This document shows positions 23,885-34,556 of a stretch of 64,000 nt of DNA, one piece after another. Numbering within the stretch: the stretch's first letter is position 1; the number at the start of each line of letters is the position of its first letter. This stretch comes from Leptodactylus fallax. Lineage: Eukaryota; Chordata; Amphibia; Anura; Leptodactylidae. Below the pieces are notes generated by a model. It was not told the DNA's origin, ran no database searches, and saw only the letters and a program-made list of their open reading frames with translations. The position numbers were made by a program, and so were the translations under genes. The DNA is taken from positions 6,525,501 through 6,589,500 of the forward strand of contig CAMRHE010000054.1 in the NCBI GenBank assembly GCA_947044405.1. The letters run 5' to 3'.

Positions 23885-23974
23885 GGCAAGGTGACATAAT
23901 GTGGAGGTGGCAGCCGCATGAGGATGCCATACAGTGACCCAGTGGCAGCGGCATTAGGAGGACATACAGTGACC
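23885..23974. repeat. Minisatellite of the hAT interior, left part
   Basis: Units like GGCAGCGGCATTAGGAGGACATACAGTGACCCA recur here and again at 34557-34845. The Penelope-like element now separates the two parts, so it inserted into this minisatellite. Confidence 0.7.
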
Positions 23975-24058
23975 AAAACAAAACAAAACTGTCCTGAATG
24001 ACTAGGATGTGTATACACCCTCGCTGTATTGATAAAAACACATAACTGGATATAAATA

Positions 24059-25656
24059 CAGTGGGGAAAAAAGTATTTAGTCAGTCACCAATTGTGCAAG
24101 TTCTCCACCTTAAAAAGATGAGAGAGGCCTGTAATTGACATCATAGGTAGACCTCAATTATGACAGACAAAATGAAAAAACAAATCCAGAAAATCACATT
24201 GTCTGATTTTTTAAGAATTTATTTGCAAATTATGGTGGAAAATAAGTATTTGGTCACCTACAAACAAGCAAGATTTCTGGCTCTCACAAACCTGTAACTT
24301 TTTCTTTAAGAGGCTACTCTGTCCTCCACTCATTACCTGTAGTAATGGCATCTGTTTGACATTGTTATCAGTATAAAAGACACCTGTCCACAACCTCAAA
24401 CAGTCACATTCCAAACTCCACTATGGTGAAGACCAAAGAGCTGTGGAAGGACACCAGAAACAAAATTGTAGACCTGCACCAGGCTGGGAAGACTGAATCT
24501 GCAATAGGCAAGCAGATTGGTGTGATGAAATCAACTGTGGGAGCAATAATTAGAAAATGGAAGACATACAAGACCACTGATAATCTCCCTCGATCAGGGG
24601 CTCCACGCAAGATCTCACCCCGTGGGGTCAAAATGATCACAAGAACGGTGAGCAAAAATCCCAGAACACACGGGGGGACCTAGTGAATGACCTGCAGAAA
24701 GCTGGGACTAACGTAACAAAGGCTACCGTCAGTAACACACTACGCCGCCAGGGACTCAGATCCTGCAGTGCCAGACGTATCCCCTTGCTTAAACCAATAC
24801 ATATCCGGGCCCGTCTGAAGTTTGCTAGAGAGCATTTGGATGTTCCAGAAGAGTATTAGGAGAATGTCATATGGTCAGATGAAACCAAAGTAGAACTGTT
24901 TGGTAGAAACACAACTCGTCGTGTTTGGAGGAGAGTGAATTCTGAGTTGCATCCAAAGAACACCATACCTACTGTGAAGCATGGGGGTGGCAACATCATG
25001 CTTTGGGGCTGTTTCTCTGCAAAGGGTCCAGGACGACTGATCTGTGTACATGAAAGAATGAATGGGGCCATGTATCGTGAGATTTTGAGTACAAACCTCC
25101 TTCCATCGACAAGGACATTGAAGATGAAACGTGGCTGGGTCTTTCAGCATGACAATGATCCCAAGCACACCACCAGGGCAACGAAGGAGTGGCTTCGTAA
25201 GAAGCATTTCAAGGTCCTGGAGTGGCCTAGCCTGTCTCCAGATCTCAACCCCATAGAAAACCTTTGGAGGGAGTTGAAAGTCCATGTTGCCCAGCGACAG
25301 CCCCAAAACATCATTGTTCTATAGGAGATCTGCATGGAGAAATGGGCCAACATACCAGCAACAGTGTGTGCCAACCTTGTGAAGACTTACAGAAAACGTT
25401 TGACCTCTGTCATTGCCAATAAAGGATATATAACAAAGTATTGAGATGAACTTTTGTTATTGACCAAATACTTATTTTCCACCATAATTTGCAAATAAAT
25501 CCTTTAAAAATCAGACAATGTGATTTTCTGGATTTTTCTCATTTTGTCTCTCATAGTTGAGGTCGACCTATGATGTCAATTGTAGGCCTCTCTCATCTTT
25601 TTAAGTGGGAGAACTTGCACAATTGGTGGCTGACTAAATACTTTTTTTCCCCACTG
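24059..25656 (+). mobile_element. Tc1/mariner element C, near full length (1598 bp)
   Basis: Inverted ends begin CAGTGGGGAAAAAAGTATTT and end AAATACTTTTTTTCCCCACTG, with TA on both sides (24057-24058 and 25657-25658). It is inserted into the left arm of the Penelope-like element. It is the same family as truncated element F at 57716-58955. Confidence 0.9.
24423..25444 (+). pseudogene. Tc1 transposase pseudogene (element C)
   Basis: It begins [20 protein letters not shown] (helix-turn-helix) and reaches RTHGGT, where a frameshift ends the first frame at 24683. Another frame continues with [11 protein letters not shown], the catalytic [15 protein letters not shown] and [10 protein letters not shown]. 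In-frame stops lie in DVPEEY*EN (24857-24859) and after NIIVL (25321-25323). The end is GYITKY. All three catalytic regions remain, but no full-length protein can be made. Element F carries the same frameshift site and the same first stop. Confidence 0.88.
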
Positions 25657-25931
25657 TATATATAGACATCCAGCACAAGGAGGGAAAAAAAACGGCCAAA
25701 CAGCCCCTAACTTATAGGGCCTTTGCTGCAGGCTAAAGTATATAACCAGTACCAATATAAAATTGTCAGCTAACCTAACATTCTAGCTAACTATAAAGAA
25801 AGAAGTGTAGTGACTCACAAGCGTTTAGTGCCTGCTTATCTGTTCATATACCTATTCAAACAGTAGCTTACTAACATCTAAACACCCAGCGAACAAGTCA
25901 CTATAGACAACTAGCTCAAAATATCTAATAA

Positions 25932-26002
25932 AGCACAGCTAACGCATTTCAACTGCCCATAGGTGGGTTTTCACTATGGCAGATCATCAGAGGTACTGTG
26001 CT
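25932..26002 (-). ncRNA. Candidate hammerhead ribozyme, left Penelope arm
   Basis: On the minus strand the order is AGCACAG (helix I 5' side), CTGATGA core, CTGCC-ATAG paired with CTAT-GGGCAG (helix II, one bulged G), GAAA, a minimal helix III around TGCG, then GTTA and CTGTGCT, the exact complement of the helix I strand. Cleavage would fall after GTTA. Hammerheads in the pseudo-LTRs of Penelope-like elements are established knowledge. The core is intact in this copy and is in the same sense as the reverse transcriptase. A T before GAAA and the weak helix III are imperfections. Confidence 0.6.
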
Positions 26003-26700
26003 AAAGGAACCAGGAAATTTGAACTAACTACAACCCTCATTTCTGCTTTGTTTTGTCACAGAGAGTCAATATAATAAAGATCTCCATTCCCCCATTGGCA
26101 CTAATACATGGCCGCACGGGGGAGCGGAAATCCCTGTCTTAAATAGGCTACGATACAGCATCAGCTGTGGCCAATCGCAAACCAGACCGCAACATCGCTG
26201 AAAACGGCAGGACCTTCGCGCATGCGCACTTGACAGACCAATCACAGAGCGGGAGAGAAGAAAACTCCCCCGTAAACCCCACCCACCGGTGAGAAGTAAA
26301 CAAACCCGACGCTCACATACTCCTAACAGTATGAGACGAGTATATAGGAACCAAAAGCACGTAAATATGAACAAAAAAAAGGACTATCCCTAGTTTTATA
26401 ACGGAGAATGATATATATAGGAGGCTAATAACCAAAGGGAAAAAAGCAACAGACCATAGTAACAACCCCAAAAGGTATAAATAGCCGATAATGCATATAT
26501 AGATAGAACCATCCAATCTATAATAAAAAATATATTGCCCATGGACATACCACAGCAAAAAAGTATGCTGCCCCCTCATAATTTAACAAAGAAGGATGAA
26601 TCTCAACAGAAAAGGACACTACCAGATAAAACGAAATAAAACAGGCATACGAAATCCCATCATTTAGTCCCCATGGCTTAATTATTTTTAGATCAAACGT

Positions 26701-29500
26701 CTAACAAGTCTCTCTCTGAAGCAAATTTTGATCAAAATCACCCCCTCTTTGAGACGGATGCACCAATTCTATTCCCCGAAATGTAATCTGGGAAGCATCT
26801 CCTTGGTGCTGTTCCCACACATGTTGGGCGATCGTAGTGTCCTCCTGGCGATTAATATTGAGGATATGCTCCCTCACACTTCTACGAAATTGTCTGATGG
26901 TTTTGCCAACGTATTGAACACCACAAGAACAGGTGATAAGGTAAATTACCCCTTCAGTTTTACAGTTAATAAAGCTGTTATTTTTATACCATCTCGCAGT
27001 GGCAGTACTTTTGAATGACTTGCTCGATTGAATAAATCTACATGCACGGCATGACCCACACGGATATGTCCCAACGATTTTAGCCGCTTGTCGACCCAAC
27101 CAGGTTTCAGAATTTGTTGAGGTCAAATGGCTATGAACCAATTTATCCCTGAGATTGGCCCCTCTGCTATAAGTCACTGACGGTCTGTTATTCAACAGGG
27201 GACCAATGTCTGGGTCAGATAATAAGATCTCCCATGAGTTTTGTAGAGGATAGAGCGTGTTGATGAGCACTTCTCAAAACACCGTCCGGGTAACCTCTAT
27301 GATGGATGTGCATACTCATAGTCAGGGAGGTACCGTTCCTACGTAAACGAAGGAACTGCCCTTTCGGTATACCTTTTCGTAGGGCAAACGGGTGCCAGCT
27401 ATCCCATTTAAGTAAGGAGTTGGTCGCAGTCTCCTTTCTAAAAATAGTAGTGGTTAATTTCCCTGAGCTAGATTTCTTGATAGTGAGATCCAGAAATATG
27501 ATAGAATTCTCATGGATTTCAGAAATAAAAAACAGGCCCAAAGTGTTCATATTCAGGATCCGCACAAATTCATCAAAGGATTCTCTTGAGCCACCCCAGA
27601 GGAGGAACACATCATCTATAAATCCGACCAACATCAGGACCGATGACGACCAGACCTCCATACAGTCCCAAAAAACCACTTCCTTCTCCCACCAGCCCAG
27701 GAACAGATTGGCATAAGTTGGGGCACATGGACTCTCCATAGCCACGCCCCTGAGCTGGTGGAAGAAGTGGAGGTCAAACAAAAACGTATTGTGCGCTAAA
27801 ACAAAGCTCAATAAATCCAATACCAAGGTGTTATGTGGAGACAAGTGGTTACCTCTGGTTTTTAAGAAGTCCCCCACAGCCCCTTAGCATGGGGTATGGA
27901 GCTGTAGAGGGCCTCGACGTCCAATGATGCCAAAAATACCCCTGGTGACACCGACAAGTCTTCCAATCTCTTAAGAATATCAGTGGTATTCTTCACAAAA
28001 GAAGGCAAGGTTGTCACAAATGGACGGAGTATTTAATCTACATATAACGAGATGTTTTGCGTAATAATATTAATACCTGCCACAATAGGCCTTCCTTTTA
28101 GAGGTGTCAAACCCTTATGGATTTTAGGTAGGGCATAAAAGGTTGGACGAGTAGCATATTGCGGTAGTAAAAAATTGAACTCACTTTCGCTAATTAAATG
28201 GTCAGACATCAAAATCCCCCTGAATTCAGCAAGATACCCATTTGTGGGGTCCTCAGGTAAGATCTCATAACACCTCGAATCATCAAGAATGGACCGACAC
28301 ATTTTGATATATTTGGTGCGATCTAAAATCACCAAATTTCCACCCTTATCAGAAGGTTTTATAATTATAGAGTTGTCATTCTCTAATCCCCTTAACAATT
28401 CTCTTTCCTCCTGACATAAATTGGAATGACACATTGATCTAGTGGCGTCAATACGTGATAATCGTTCAGTCACAACTTTACAAAAGATATCAATAGCTGT
28501 GTCATCTGATATTGGGGGAAATTTCTTAGAGGGTAAATGCAAATTTGTGAAGGGGCCTTCACCTAAATCCCGTTGTCCCTCCTCCCAGAGGCCTCCCAAT
28601 AGTCTAAGTGATGGAAGATCCTCCTCTATATCCAATTGGTCACAATTTCTCCTATCATTTATACTGAAGAATTTCCTCCACTTTAGTTTCTGACAGAAGA
28701 GGTTCAGATCTTTAACCGTTGTAAATAAATCAAACCTGGGAGTACGGACAAAAGAAAGGCCCTTTCTTAAGATGTTTTTCTCATCCATACTCAAGACCCT
28801 TTGTGACAAATTTAATATCTGCATATCATCCCTTTTGGTAGTCTGGCAGACCATCATTTCGGATTTCTGAGCATGTACTCCGATATTGGAGGAGCCTGGG
28901 ATAAAAAACCACCCCTTTCTCCTACAGTTCTGCCTCTGCTCCTACCTTGTCTGGGACTACTAGAATTAAGGGTATTACTTTGCTGCTGTCTATTATATCC
29001 TCTACCCCCAAAAAAAGATTTTCCTTTCCGGTTTCTAGATCTTGAACATTCAACGTCAAACAACACATTCAGAAGAAGAAGGCTCAGTATCCACCTCTCT
29101 TTTCCCCGACCCTTTAGCTGAATAATCAAAGATCCTCCCTTCTTTGAAATCAACAATGTCCCTTCTAAATCGGTAATGCTTTCTTTCTTTATTTCATAAA
29201 GACAATGAAACGTTCCACTGTCTGCTGCAGTGCAGTCTCCCTCAGTTCAAAGTCAGTATTACTAGCAAACTTCTTTACTGCCTCAATTTGTTCTTTAAGT
29301 TCAAGGGAAGTTTTTTCAAGTAAAGATTTCTCCTCATCCAATAAAATTCCCATTAATCTGAGGGAAGACGCAATAGATTCCTTTTCCCACTTATCTAGAA
29401 GGGTCTGAGATCTTAAACGTTGGGCCGGGAGTAAGTTAATGCATAGTCCCCTCGGGACGATGTTATTTTTTAAATAATTTTCCAGAGTCTGGACCTCCCA
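26701..29500 (-). pseudogene. Penelope-like RT / GIY-YIG endonuclease pseudogene
   Basis: Read from high to low coordinates. It starts with an N-terminal region (GLCINLLPAQRLRSQTLL near 29400-29450) and a basic stretch, then RT domains with IIIKPSDKGGNLVILDR, YALPKIHKG and GRPIVAGIN (28033-28857), motif A SLDVEALYSSIPH (about 27885-27925), GVAMESPCAPTYANLFLG, and the catalytic FIDDVFLLWGG (about 27590-27625). Next come the zinc-binding CGSCRAC linker and the GIY-YIG nuclease motif GVIYLITCSCGVQYVGKT (about 26890-26960). Penelope-like elements copy RNA by target-primed reverse transcription using this nuclease. At least four frame breaks (near 28855, 28033, 27880 and 27250) inactivate it. Confidence 0.88.
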
Positions 29501-30230
29501 AAAGGATCTCAGATGGTCTTAATATATATGATCTAAAAACAATTAAGCCATGGGGACTAAATGATGGGATTTCGTATGCCTGTTTTATTTAGTTTTATCT
29601 GGTAGTGTCCTCTTCTGTTGAGATTCATCCTCCTTTGTTAAATTATGAGGGGGCAGCATACTTTTTTGCTGTGGTATGTCCATGGGCAATATATATTTTT
29701 TTATTATAGATTGGATGGTTCTATCTATATATGCATTATCGGCTATTTATACCTTTTGGGGTTGTTACTATGGTCTGTTGCTTTTTCCCTTTGGTTATTA
29801 GCCTCCTATATATATCATTCTCCATTATAAAACTAGGGATGGTCCTTTTTTTGTTCATATTTACGTGCTTTTGGTTCCTATATACTCGTCTCATACTGTT
29901 AGGAGTATGTGAGCGTCGGGTTTGTTTACTTCTCGCCGGTGGGTGATGTTTACGGGGGAGTTTTCTTCTCTCCTGCTCTGCGATTGGACTGTCACGTGCG
30001 CATGCGCGAAGGTCCTGCCGTTTTCAGCGATGTTGCGGTCTGGTTTGCGATTGGCCACAGCTGATGCAAGAGGGCGGTATCATAGCCTATTTAAGACAGG
30101 GATTTCCGCTCCCCCGTGCGGCCATGTATTAGTGCCGATGGGGGAACGGGGATCTTTATTATATTGACTCTCTGTGACAAAACAAAGCAGAAATGAGGGT
30201 TGTAGTTAGTTCAAATTCCCTGGTTCCTTT

Positions 30231-30301
30231 AGCACAGTACCTTTGATGATCTGCCATAGTGAAAACCCACCTATGGGCAGTTGAAATGCGTTAGCTGTGC
30301 T
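30231..30301 (+). ncRNA. Hammerhead ribozyme-like motif, right Penelope arm (probably inactive)
   Basis: This is the inverted counterpart of the motif at 25932-26002. The helix I strands AGCACAG/CTGTGCT, the helix II CTGCC-ATAG/CTAT-GGGCAG and GAAATGCGTTA are identical, but the core reads TTGATGA in place of CTGATGA. That change removes a conserved base and should weaken or abolish cleavage. Confidence 0.5.
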
Positions 30302-30406
30302 TTATTAGATATTTTGAGCTAGTTGTCTATAGTGACTTGTTCACTGGGCGTTTAGATGTTAGTAAGCTACTGTCTGAATAGGTATATGAACAGTTAAGCA
30401 GGCACT

Positions 30407-30707
30407 TGTTGCATAGTTGTGTCACAGAAGAAGCTTGAGAGTAGATTATATGGGATAATCAGCATTTACTTCTTAGAACATGAGGTAAACAGCATCAAAA
30501 CGTTAACACAGCAAAACTTGAAAGTAAAAAAGGACCTTTTACAATAGAGATAAAAAACAAGGTACAGCAAGTCTCACATAGCATACCATTACACTCTATT
30601 CAGCATATAACACTAATAACATCGCCATCTACTGTCAGATAGATGTAAACTTCTGCACACAAATAAGTCTATCTGTTGCATATATATGTATATAGTATAT
30701 ACCAACA
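30407..30707 (-). repeat. Copia 3' LTR (301 bp)
   Basis: It matches the 5' LTR base for base by eye apart from a GA dinucleotide missing in the A/G tract near 30545. A purine-rich tract (GAGAAAGGG on the minus strand, 30708-30716) abuts it internally, as expected for the polypurine tract. Confidence 0.93.
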
Positions 30708-30728
30708 CCCTTTCTCAGCAGTAAGAAC

Positions 30729-33700
30729 TTATTCAGTTAAATATAATCTCTTCATCAGTCTCTGGTGTCTTTCAGCACTCAACGCCTTTGTGAAAATATC
30801 TGCTGTCATATCTTCAGTTGGGCAGTATTCTAAATTCAGAATTTCTTGTTCCTGATGATCCCGTAAGAAATGAAACTTCACATCAATGTGTTTAGTTCTG
30901 GGATTAACTCTTTCCATCTGAGCAAGAACAAGACATCCTTGATTGTCTTCATGTAACGTTGTTGGTCCTAACTGTTGTTGTCCTAAGTCTGTTAGTAGTT
31001 GTCTTAACCAAAGAACTTCTTGACTCGCATGAGCGGCGGGTACATATTCTGCTTCTGTAGACGATAGTGTTACTATAGATTGTTTTTTACTAGTCCAACT
31101 AATTGGTCCGCCCGAGAGTAAGAAAAGATAGCCACTGGTAGATTTTCTATCAATTGGATCTCCAGCCCAGTCTGCATCAACATATCCAGTTAAAACGCAT
31201 TCATCACTTGCAGGTAGTTTCAGTTTAACGTTGCTAGTTCCTTTCAGATAACGTATTACTCTCTTTACAGCTTTCCAATCCATTTCATTGGGGTTTGACA
31301 CTTTTCTGCTCAAAATTCCTACTGCTGCTGCAATGTCTGGCCTTGTAACAGTCGCTAAATATAGTAATTTTCCCATTGCTTTTCTGTATAGCTCATTATC
31401 TGGTAACATATTTTGTTCACTTTTAATTTCCTTCAGATAATTAGTTTCCATTGGAGACTTTACTGGTTTCGCATCTTTCAGTCCAAATGTTTCTATTATA
31501 TCTTTGATCATGTGATTTTGGTTAAGTTGGAAACTCCCATCTTCTTCTCTTTCTATCTGTATCCCTAGGTAATGCTTCACATTTCCCAGATCTTTGATCT
31601 CAAAGTGTTGATCCAAAATTTTCCGTATTTCAGCTTCATCCCTTTCTCTTTCAAAACAAACTAAAATATCATCAACATATATCAGTACATAGATCCATCT
31701 GTCATCTAGTTTCTTTGTGTATAGACAGGGATCCGCTTTGCTTCTTAGAAAATGTTCATTTATGAGCACTTCAGTGATTTTATCATTCCACGCTTTAGCG
31801 GCTTGTTTTAAACCGTATATACTTTTCTGTAGCTTACAAACCATGTTTGGTTTCTCTTTATCTTTGAATCCTGGAGGTTGTTCCATGTAAATTTCTTCTG
31901 TTAAATCTCCATTCAGAAATTCTGTCTTTACATCCAGATGTTTCAATTCCATTCCTTTAGTAGCTGCAACCGCAAGCAAAGTTCTGATTGTAGTATGCTT
32001 GACAACCGGAGCAAATGTTTCATCATAGTCTTCTCCGTATTTTTGAGAATAACCTTTAGCTACGAGTCTTGCTCGGTATTGTTCAGCGGTGCCATCTGTT
32101 TGGTATTTAACTTTAAAAACCCATTTACATCCTATAGCTTTTCTCCCTTTTGGTAATTCTGTCAGTGTCCATGTCTTTGAATCATGCATGGATTTCATTT
32201 CTGTTTCTGTAGCCTTTATCCACTTATTGGCCTCTTCTTCTGAAAGTTGAGATATATCCTCCCAAGATTTAGGTTCATATACTTTATTTGTACTTGCCTT
32301 GTATGAAAGACGTACAGGTGGTTTTCCTTTGTTTTCTCTCATTGAACGTCTTGGTTCTGTGTCTTTTGTTTCACTCTCTTTAGGTATACACACTCTTGTA
32401 GCTTTAGATTTTATACAACATTCACATCTTACAATAATTGAGCAATCAGATATCAACAGATCTTTTGTCAAATTTTTGTTCTGTAATGCCATGATACTCT
32501 CAGGATGTCTGTGTCCTAAGCGTCTATGCCACATGTGAATACAATTCTTGTGATCATGCGTACCTAACTTCATCTGTTCCTTTAATGTGTCTAGATGATA
32601 TAATTGTTCACCTGCTTTTACATTTATTATTATCTTGTCTCCTGCTAGGATTGTACATTCATCATCTTTGAATTTTACAGTAAGTCCTTTAGCTGTTAGA
32701 CGTTTTACAGATAATAGTCCTCCATCTAGTCCTGGAACATATAACACATCCTTTACTAGTATCTTTGAATTATGCCCAAATTTATCAGAATAGATTAGCA
32801 TTCCTTGTCCAGTACCTTCCGCGGTTATTTTGCTCCCATCTGCAAGGTAAATAGCTTCCTTCTTATTTAGATCAAGTTCAGTAAAGAAGCTCTTATTACT
32901 TGTCATGTGACTTGTTGCTCCTGAGTCAATATACCAACTGATTGATAACCTTTTATCGGTTACTTTAAATGTACCATTCCAGTGATCTGCATGTGGGTTA
33001 GATATTGTGCTTTTCACCTTCTGTTTACTTTCTTTATGGTATAACTTCTGTTCTGCTTTCCATATAGTACAGTCTTTCTTTAAATGTCCCTTTTTCTTGC
33101 ATCTGAAACATTCTCTTGTTTCTGTTTTATAGGTCCTCTTATCTGTAATTTTAAGAGCATTTACACTGTCCTTTTCTGTGGAATCATTTGTTTGTTCTTT
33201 CCTTCTCTGGTATTCATCTATGAGTCGTGTTTTTACAAACTCTAGTGTAATGTCTGCTTCAGGTCTTGTTTCTAGAGCATTTATCAAAGCAGTGTATGAA
33301 TCCGGCAAGCTAAACAATACTATTGCTGCTACATGACTTTCTTTAATATCTTCACCAACTGATCTCAGCTGTGTTATCACTTCCATCATGGAGTTTATGT
33401 GCTCCTGCATGTCTTCCTGTGCACTTAATCTCATCTTGTAAAGTTTCCTTAGCAGAAACAATTTGTGATTTAAGCTGGATCTTTCATGTAACTTTCTCAA
33501 TGCTTCCCACATTCCCTTTGCTGTATTCTCATTCCTTATGTGGATTAACTGATCATCTTCCACTAATAAGCTGATAGTAGCTCTTGCTTGTCTGTTTTTC
33601 TTATCCCATGTCTCATTATTATCATTGGGTCTATCTGTAGTGATTACATCCCATAAATCATCTTTAGACAATAACATCTCCACTTTGAACTTCCATAACT

Positions 33701-33758
33701 GATAGTTCTCATTGTTCAGCTTAGCTACTGTAAGTCTGAGTTCTGAATTGCTGGTCAT
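30729..33758 (-). CDS. Copia Gag-Pol polyprotein without integrase core (1009 aa)
   Basis: The start is taken at ATG 33756-33758 (MTSNSELRL); upstream codons in frame overlap the primer-binding site. Domains in order: copia-type Gag with LNNENYQLWKFKVEMLL (residues about 15-35), zinc knuckle CFRCKKKGHLKKDC (about 217-230), protease DSGATSHM (about 278), integrase zinc-finger part HRRLGH...CECC (about 410-447). Then the sequence passes directly at about residue 460-466 into the linker ESETKDTEPRRS and reverse transcriptase CKWVFKVK...LDVKTEFLNG...IYVDDILV (about 694-697), and RNase H YVDADWAGDP...STEAEY. The roughly 250-300-residue DDE core between them is missing, yet the frame is open throughout. 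Protease, RT and RNase H motifs look intact. It could supply Gag and RT but not integrate unaided. Confidence 0.92.
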   Translation of the reverse strand: MTSNSELRLTVAKLNNENYQLWKFKVEMLLSKDDLWDVITTDRPNDNNETWDKKNRQARATISLLVEDDQLIHIRNENTAKGMWEALRKLHERSSLNHKLFLLRKLYKMRLSAQEDMQEHINSMMEVITQLRSVGEDIKESHVAAIVLFSLPDSYTALINALETRPEADITLEFVKTRLIDEYQRRKEQTNDSTEKDSVNALKITDKRTYKTETRECFRCKKKGHLKKDCTIWKAEQKLYHKESKQKVKSTISNPHADHWNGTFKVTDKRLSISWYIDSGATSHMTSNKSFFTELDLNKKEAIYLADGSKITAEGTGQGMLIYSDKFGHNSKILVKDVLYVPGLDGGLLSVKRLTAKGLTVKFKDDECTILAGDKIIINVKAGEQLYHLDTLKEQMKLGTHDHKNCIHMWHRRLGHRHPESIMALQNKNLTKDLLISDCSIIVRCECCIKSKATRVCIPKESETKDTEPRRSMRENKGKPPVRLSYKASTNKVYEPKSWEDISQLSEEEANKWIKATETEMKSMHDSKTWTLTELPKGRKAIGCKWVFKVKYQTDGTAEQYRARLVAKGYSQKYGEDYDETFAPVVKHTTIRTLLAVAATKGMELKHLDVKTEFLNGDLTEEIYMEQPPGFKDKEKPNMVCKLQKSIYGLKQAAKAWNDKITEVLINEHFLRSKADPCLYTKKLDDRWIYVLIYVDDILVCFERERDEAEIRKILDQHFEIKDLGNVKHYLGIQIEREEDGSFQLNQNHMIKDIIETFGLKDAKPVKSPMETNYLKEIKSEQNMLPDNELYRKAMGKLLYLATVTRPDIAAAVGILSRKVSNPNEMDWKAVKRVIRYLKGTSNVKLKLPASDECVLTGYVDADWAGDPIDRKSTSGYLFLLSGGPISWTSKKQSIVTLSSTEAEYVPAAHASQEVLWLRQLLTDLGQQQLGPTTLHEDNQGCLVLAQMERVNPRTKHIDVKFHFLRDHQEQEILNLEYCPTEDMTADIFTKALSAERHQRLMKRLYLTE

Positions 33759-33834
33759 TTTAACTTGTCTTACTTGTTTGGAGAGAATTGTTCTGAAGAA
33801 TCCTTTTGCATTCACTGGGTCTTTTTGTCTTCTA

Positions 33835-33850
33835 TGCCTGGGCACATAAC
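33835..33850 (-). promoter_or_regulatory. Candidate primer-binding site (initiator-tRNA anticodon half)
   Basis: Directly inside the 5' LTR the minus strand reads GGTTATGTGCCCAG. This is one base different from the complement of the initiator Met tRNA anticodon arm (GGTTATGGGCCCAG). Copia elements are known to prime from an internal half of this tRNA. The mismatch is visible; the role is inferred. Confidence 0.6.
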
Positions 33851-33851
33851 C

Positions 33852-34154
33852 TGTTGCATAGTTGTGTCACAGAAGAAGCTTGAGAGTAGATTATATGGGA
33901 TAATCAGCATTTACTTCTTAGAACATGAGGTAAACAGCATCAAAACGTTAACACAGCAAAACTTGAAAGTAAAAAAGGACCTTTTACAATAGAGAGATAA
34001 AAAACAAGGTACAGCAAGTCTCACATAGCATACCATTACACTCTATTCAGCATATAACACTAATAACATCGCCATCTACTGTCAGATAGATGTAAACTTC
34101 TGCACACAAATAAGTCTATCTGTTGCATATATATGTATATAGTATATACCAACA
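33852..34154 (-). repeat. Copia 5' LTR (303 bp)
   Basis: It is in 5' position because the element reads on the minus strand. It begins, in that sense, TGTTGGTATATAC and ends CTATGCAACA. The TATATAC run near its start may be a promoter element. It differs from the other LTR by one GA dinucleotide. Confidence 0.93.
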
Positions 34155-34556
34155 GCACTAAATGCTTGTGAGTTACTACACTTCTTTCTTTATAGTTAGC
34201 TAGAGTGTTAGGTTAGCTGACAATTTTATATTGGTACTGGTTATATACTTTAGCCTGCAGCAAAGGCCCTATAAGTTAGGGGCTGTTTGGCCATTTTTTT
34301 TCCCTCCTTGTGCTGGATGTCTATATATATTTATATCCAGTTATGTGCTTTTATCAATACAGTGAGGGTGTATACATATCCTAGTCATTTAGGACATTTT
34401 TGTTTTGGTTTCCTTCTTGGGGGGTATTCTATTGGTTTTAATATGTTTCAATAAAGACTTTGTTTTAACACGTCCTTTGTGGGTAACGACTCTCCTACGC
34501 TTATATGTGATATAGTCAAGTGGGCACGTGAATTTATTATCATTATAAATAATTTC

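Larger units (their letters stand above)
30407..34154 (-). mobile_element. Ty1/copia LTR retrotransposon, young copy lacking integrase core
   Basis: Two almost identical LTRs (30407-30707 and 33852-34154) have TG...CA ends and are flanked by the 5-bp duplication GCACT (30402-30406 and 34155-34159). One long open frame fills the interior. The element is only 3.75 kb because the integrase catalytic core is absent. It is inserted in the right arm of the Penelope-like element. Copia-type elements are uncommon in vertebrates, which makes a recent copy notable. Confidence 0.95.
23975..34556 (-). mobile_element. Penelope-like retroelement with inverted terminal arms
   Basis: A reverse transcriptase plus GIY-YIG pseudogene on the minus strand (about 26701-29500) is flanked by arms of about 1.1 kb that are reverse complements of each other. 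The left arm is about 23975-26697 (minus a 1.6-kb Tc1) and the right arm about 29525-34556 (minus a 3.75-kb copia element). Such terminal pseudo-LTRs, including inverted ones, are known for Penelope-like elements. Each arm contains a hammerhead-ribozyme-like motif. AGGACATACAGTGACC flanks both sides and may be the target duplication, although it is also part of the surrounding minisatellite. Confidence 0.8.

Noticed and set aside
29645..30167. Plus-strand open frames in the right Penelope arm (and their mirror images in the left arm at 26066-26579)
   Set aside because: They occur in both inverted arms as mirror copies and have no domain; they are part of the terminal repeats.
33759..33845. 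N-terminal extension of the copia protein from a GTG codon
   Set aside because: The extension starts inside the likely primer-binding site and at a non-ATG codon; the ATG at 33758 precedes the typical Gag start.
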